Positions 4,403 to 5,007 of a stretch of 5,007 bases of DNA are shown here, piece after piece. The notes beneath the pieces are model-generated. The model was not told where the DNA came from. It saw only the letters and a program-made list of their open reading frames with translations, and made no database searches. The DNA is from Candidatus Shapirobacteria bacterium. Lineage in GTDB: Bacteria; Patescibacteriota; Microgenomatia; UBA12405. Both the position numbers and the translations under genes were made by a program. The DNA is taken from NCBI GenBank assembly GCA_028701645.1, contig JAQVQI010000040.1, forward strand, positions 1-5,007, in the 5' to 3' direction. Positions within the stretch are counted from its first letter, which is position 1. Every line of letters starts with the position of its first letter.

Positions 4403-4513
4403 TTATTTTTCTATTTTTATCCCCCGAACCTTACCCAAATTTAACCTTAACTTATAAGTCAATATTTTAAATTTATTACTATTTTTCAATCAAAAAACAC
4501 TAATTCACTACTA

Positions 4514-4534
4514 CCTTAAATCTTAAATCATAAA
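4514..4534. repeat. Heptamer array, TCTTAAA type (3 units)
   Basis: CCTTAAA, TCTTAAA and TCATAAA are consecutive in the dnaA-dnaN gap. Same period and orientation as the arrays at 397-424 and 2502-2522. Confidence 0.7.
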
Positions 4535-4555
4535 TCTTTCCGTCAAATTTTATAT

Positions 4556-4621
4556 TAATCCACTTATTAACCATCTCTAATAACTACCACTACTATTTTT
4601 TATAAATTAAATTATAATATT
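4556..4621 (+). other. Candidate origin unwinding element (weak box, CTA trios, AT tract)
   Basis: A weak box TAATCCACT (4556-4564) is followed by the triplets CTA CCA CTA CTA (4584-4595), which read 3'-GAT-5' on the other strand, the form of the DnaA-trio. Directly after them comes a run of T and then only A and T for over 20 bp. In Bacillus the trios follow the boxes and feed the melted strand to the DnaA filament. The spacing from box to trios (19 bp) is longer here, so this is a candidate only. Confidence 0.45.
4613..4618 (+). promoter_or_regulatory. Candidate -10 (TATAAT) for dnaN
   Basis: A perfect TATAAT ends 6 nt before the dnaN ATG, predicting a transcript that begins at the start codon. 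No clear -35 is seen, and the surrounding AT tract makes chance matches likely. The spacing is the same as before rnpA. Confidence 0.45.
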
Positions 4622-4624
4622 CCA

Positions 4625-5007
4625 ATGAAGTTCTCTCTTCTTCAGGAGAATCTAAACCTTGCCTTAAATAACGTTTCTCGTTTTGTTTCTTCTAAAAATC
4701 AACTACCAATATTAAATAATATTTTACTTTCAACTGACCAAGGCCGTCTCAAATTATCAGCTACCAATTTAGAATTAAGTATTAATTATTGGATTGGAGC
4801 TAAAATTGATCAAGAGGGGAGTATCACTATTCCTTCAAAAGAAATAACAGAATTCGTTTCTTATTTATCTTCTGGAAAATTAGATTTATCTCTTAATCAA
4901 GAAACTAATTTACTAACTATCTCTTCTGATAAAACAGAATCAAAATTTACTACCACTCCTTCTTCTGATTTTCCTGAATTTCCTCAAATTGATAAAAATT
5001 CTTTATT
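4625..5007 (+). CDS. dnaN: DNA polymerase III beta sliding clamp (5' part)
   Basis: The frame runs from ATG 4625 off the right edge: 127 codons of a protein that is usually about 365-380 residues long. It begins MKFSLLQENLNLALNNVSRFV, then LPILNNILLS and LSATNLELSI, the typical first domain of the ring-shaped clamp that tethers the replicative polymerase to DNA. TIPSKEITEFVSYL and a strand-rich segment follow. No stop, frameshift or odd codon use is seen. It is separated from dnaA by the probable core origin and has its own candidate -10 element; there is no Shine-Dalgarno site. Confidence 0.95.
   Translation, partial: MKFSLLQENLNLALNNVSRFVSSKNQLPILNNILLSTDQGRLKLSATNLELSINYWIGAKIDQEGSITIPSKEITEFVSYLSSGKLDLSLNQETNLLTISSDKTESKFTTTPSSDFPEFPQIDKNSL

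Larger units (their letters stand above)
4351..4624. other. oriC: dnaA-dnaN intergenic region, probable core origin
   Basis: This 274-bp gap has no gene. It holds two perfect DnaA boxes and a weak one (4362-4402), a heptamer array (4514-4534), a weak box (4556-4564), CTA triplets (4584-4595), an AT-only tract (4594-4621) and the dnaN -10 element. No terminator hairpin follows dnaA; there is only a T-rich run right after the stop. The layout of boxes, then CTA triplets, then AT tract matches the unwinding end of known oriC regions. Confidence 0.7.

Overview
This AT-rich window is a bacterial replication-origin region. Reading right to left from the centre on the minus strand, the order is rpmH, rnpA, yidD, yidC and jag (khpB). 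To the right on the plus strand are dnaA and the 5' part of dnaN. Transcription diverges at about position 2683-3009, so every gene is read away from the origin. At the left edge, downstream of jag, there is a further minus-strand gene (1-362, GTG start, running off the window). It encodes a membrane protein that resembles the N-terminus of O-antigen ligase/Wzy-type proteins.

The organism is probably a Candidate Phyla Radiation (Patescibacteria) bacterium, perhaps of the Microgenomates group. The reasons are the low GC, the compact proteins (46-aa L34, 258-aa single-domain YidC, Jag without a Jag-N domain), the lack of Shine-Dalgarno sites, and the left-edge protein, which looks like a polymerase/ligase family common in that group. 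This assignment is inference from recall, not a database result. The standard code fits throughout.

The origin appears bipartite. Two DnaA boxes in minus orientation lie upstream of dnaA (2805-2836). A larger plus-orientation cluster starts inside the 3' end of dnaA (4280) and continues into the dnaA-dnaN gap (to 4402, with one weak box at 4556). This cluster is followed by CTA triplets (4584-4595) and an AT-only stretch, arranged like the DnaA-trio unwinding element known from Bacillus. Next to the upstream boxes is an unusual array of nine 8-bp CTGACNNN-type units (2713-2784).

The genes form a classical maintenance block: replication initiation (DnaA, clamp), ribosome and RNase P biogenesis (L34, RnpA) and membrane protein insertion (YidD, YidC, Jag/KhpB). 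Six of the eight genes have a -10-like hexamer ending exactly 6-7 nt before the start codon, which suggests leaderless mRNAs. The exception with a strong Shine-Dalgarno site is yidD. It overlaps rnpA by one base, and its Shine-Dalgarno site sits in a perfect 9-bp hairpin formed from the last codons of rnpA.

The gaps are also full of degenerate 7-8 bp tandem arrays (TCTTAAA type in three gaps, ACTTTATA/ACTTTCT type in two, CTGACNNN in one). One TTGAAAA array lies inside a coding region. No tRNA, rRNA, CRISPR array or insertion sequence was seen.
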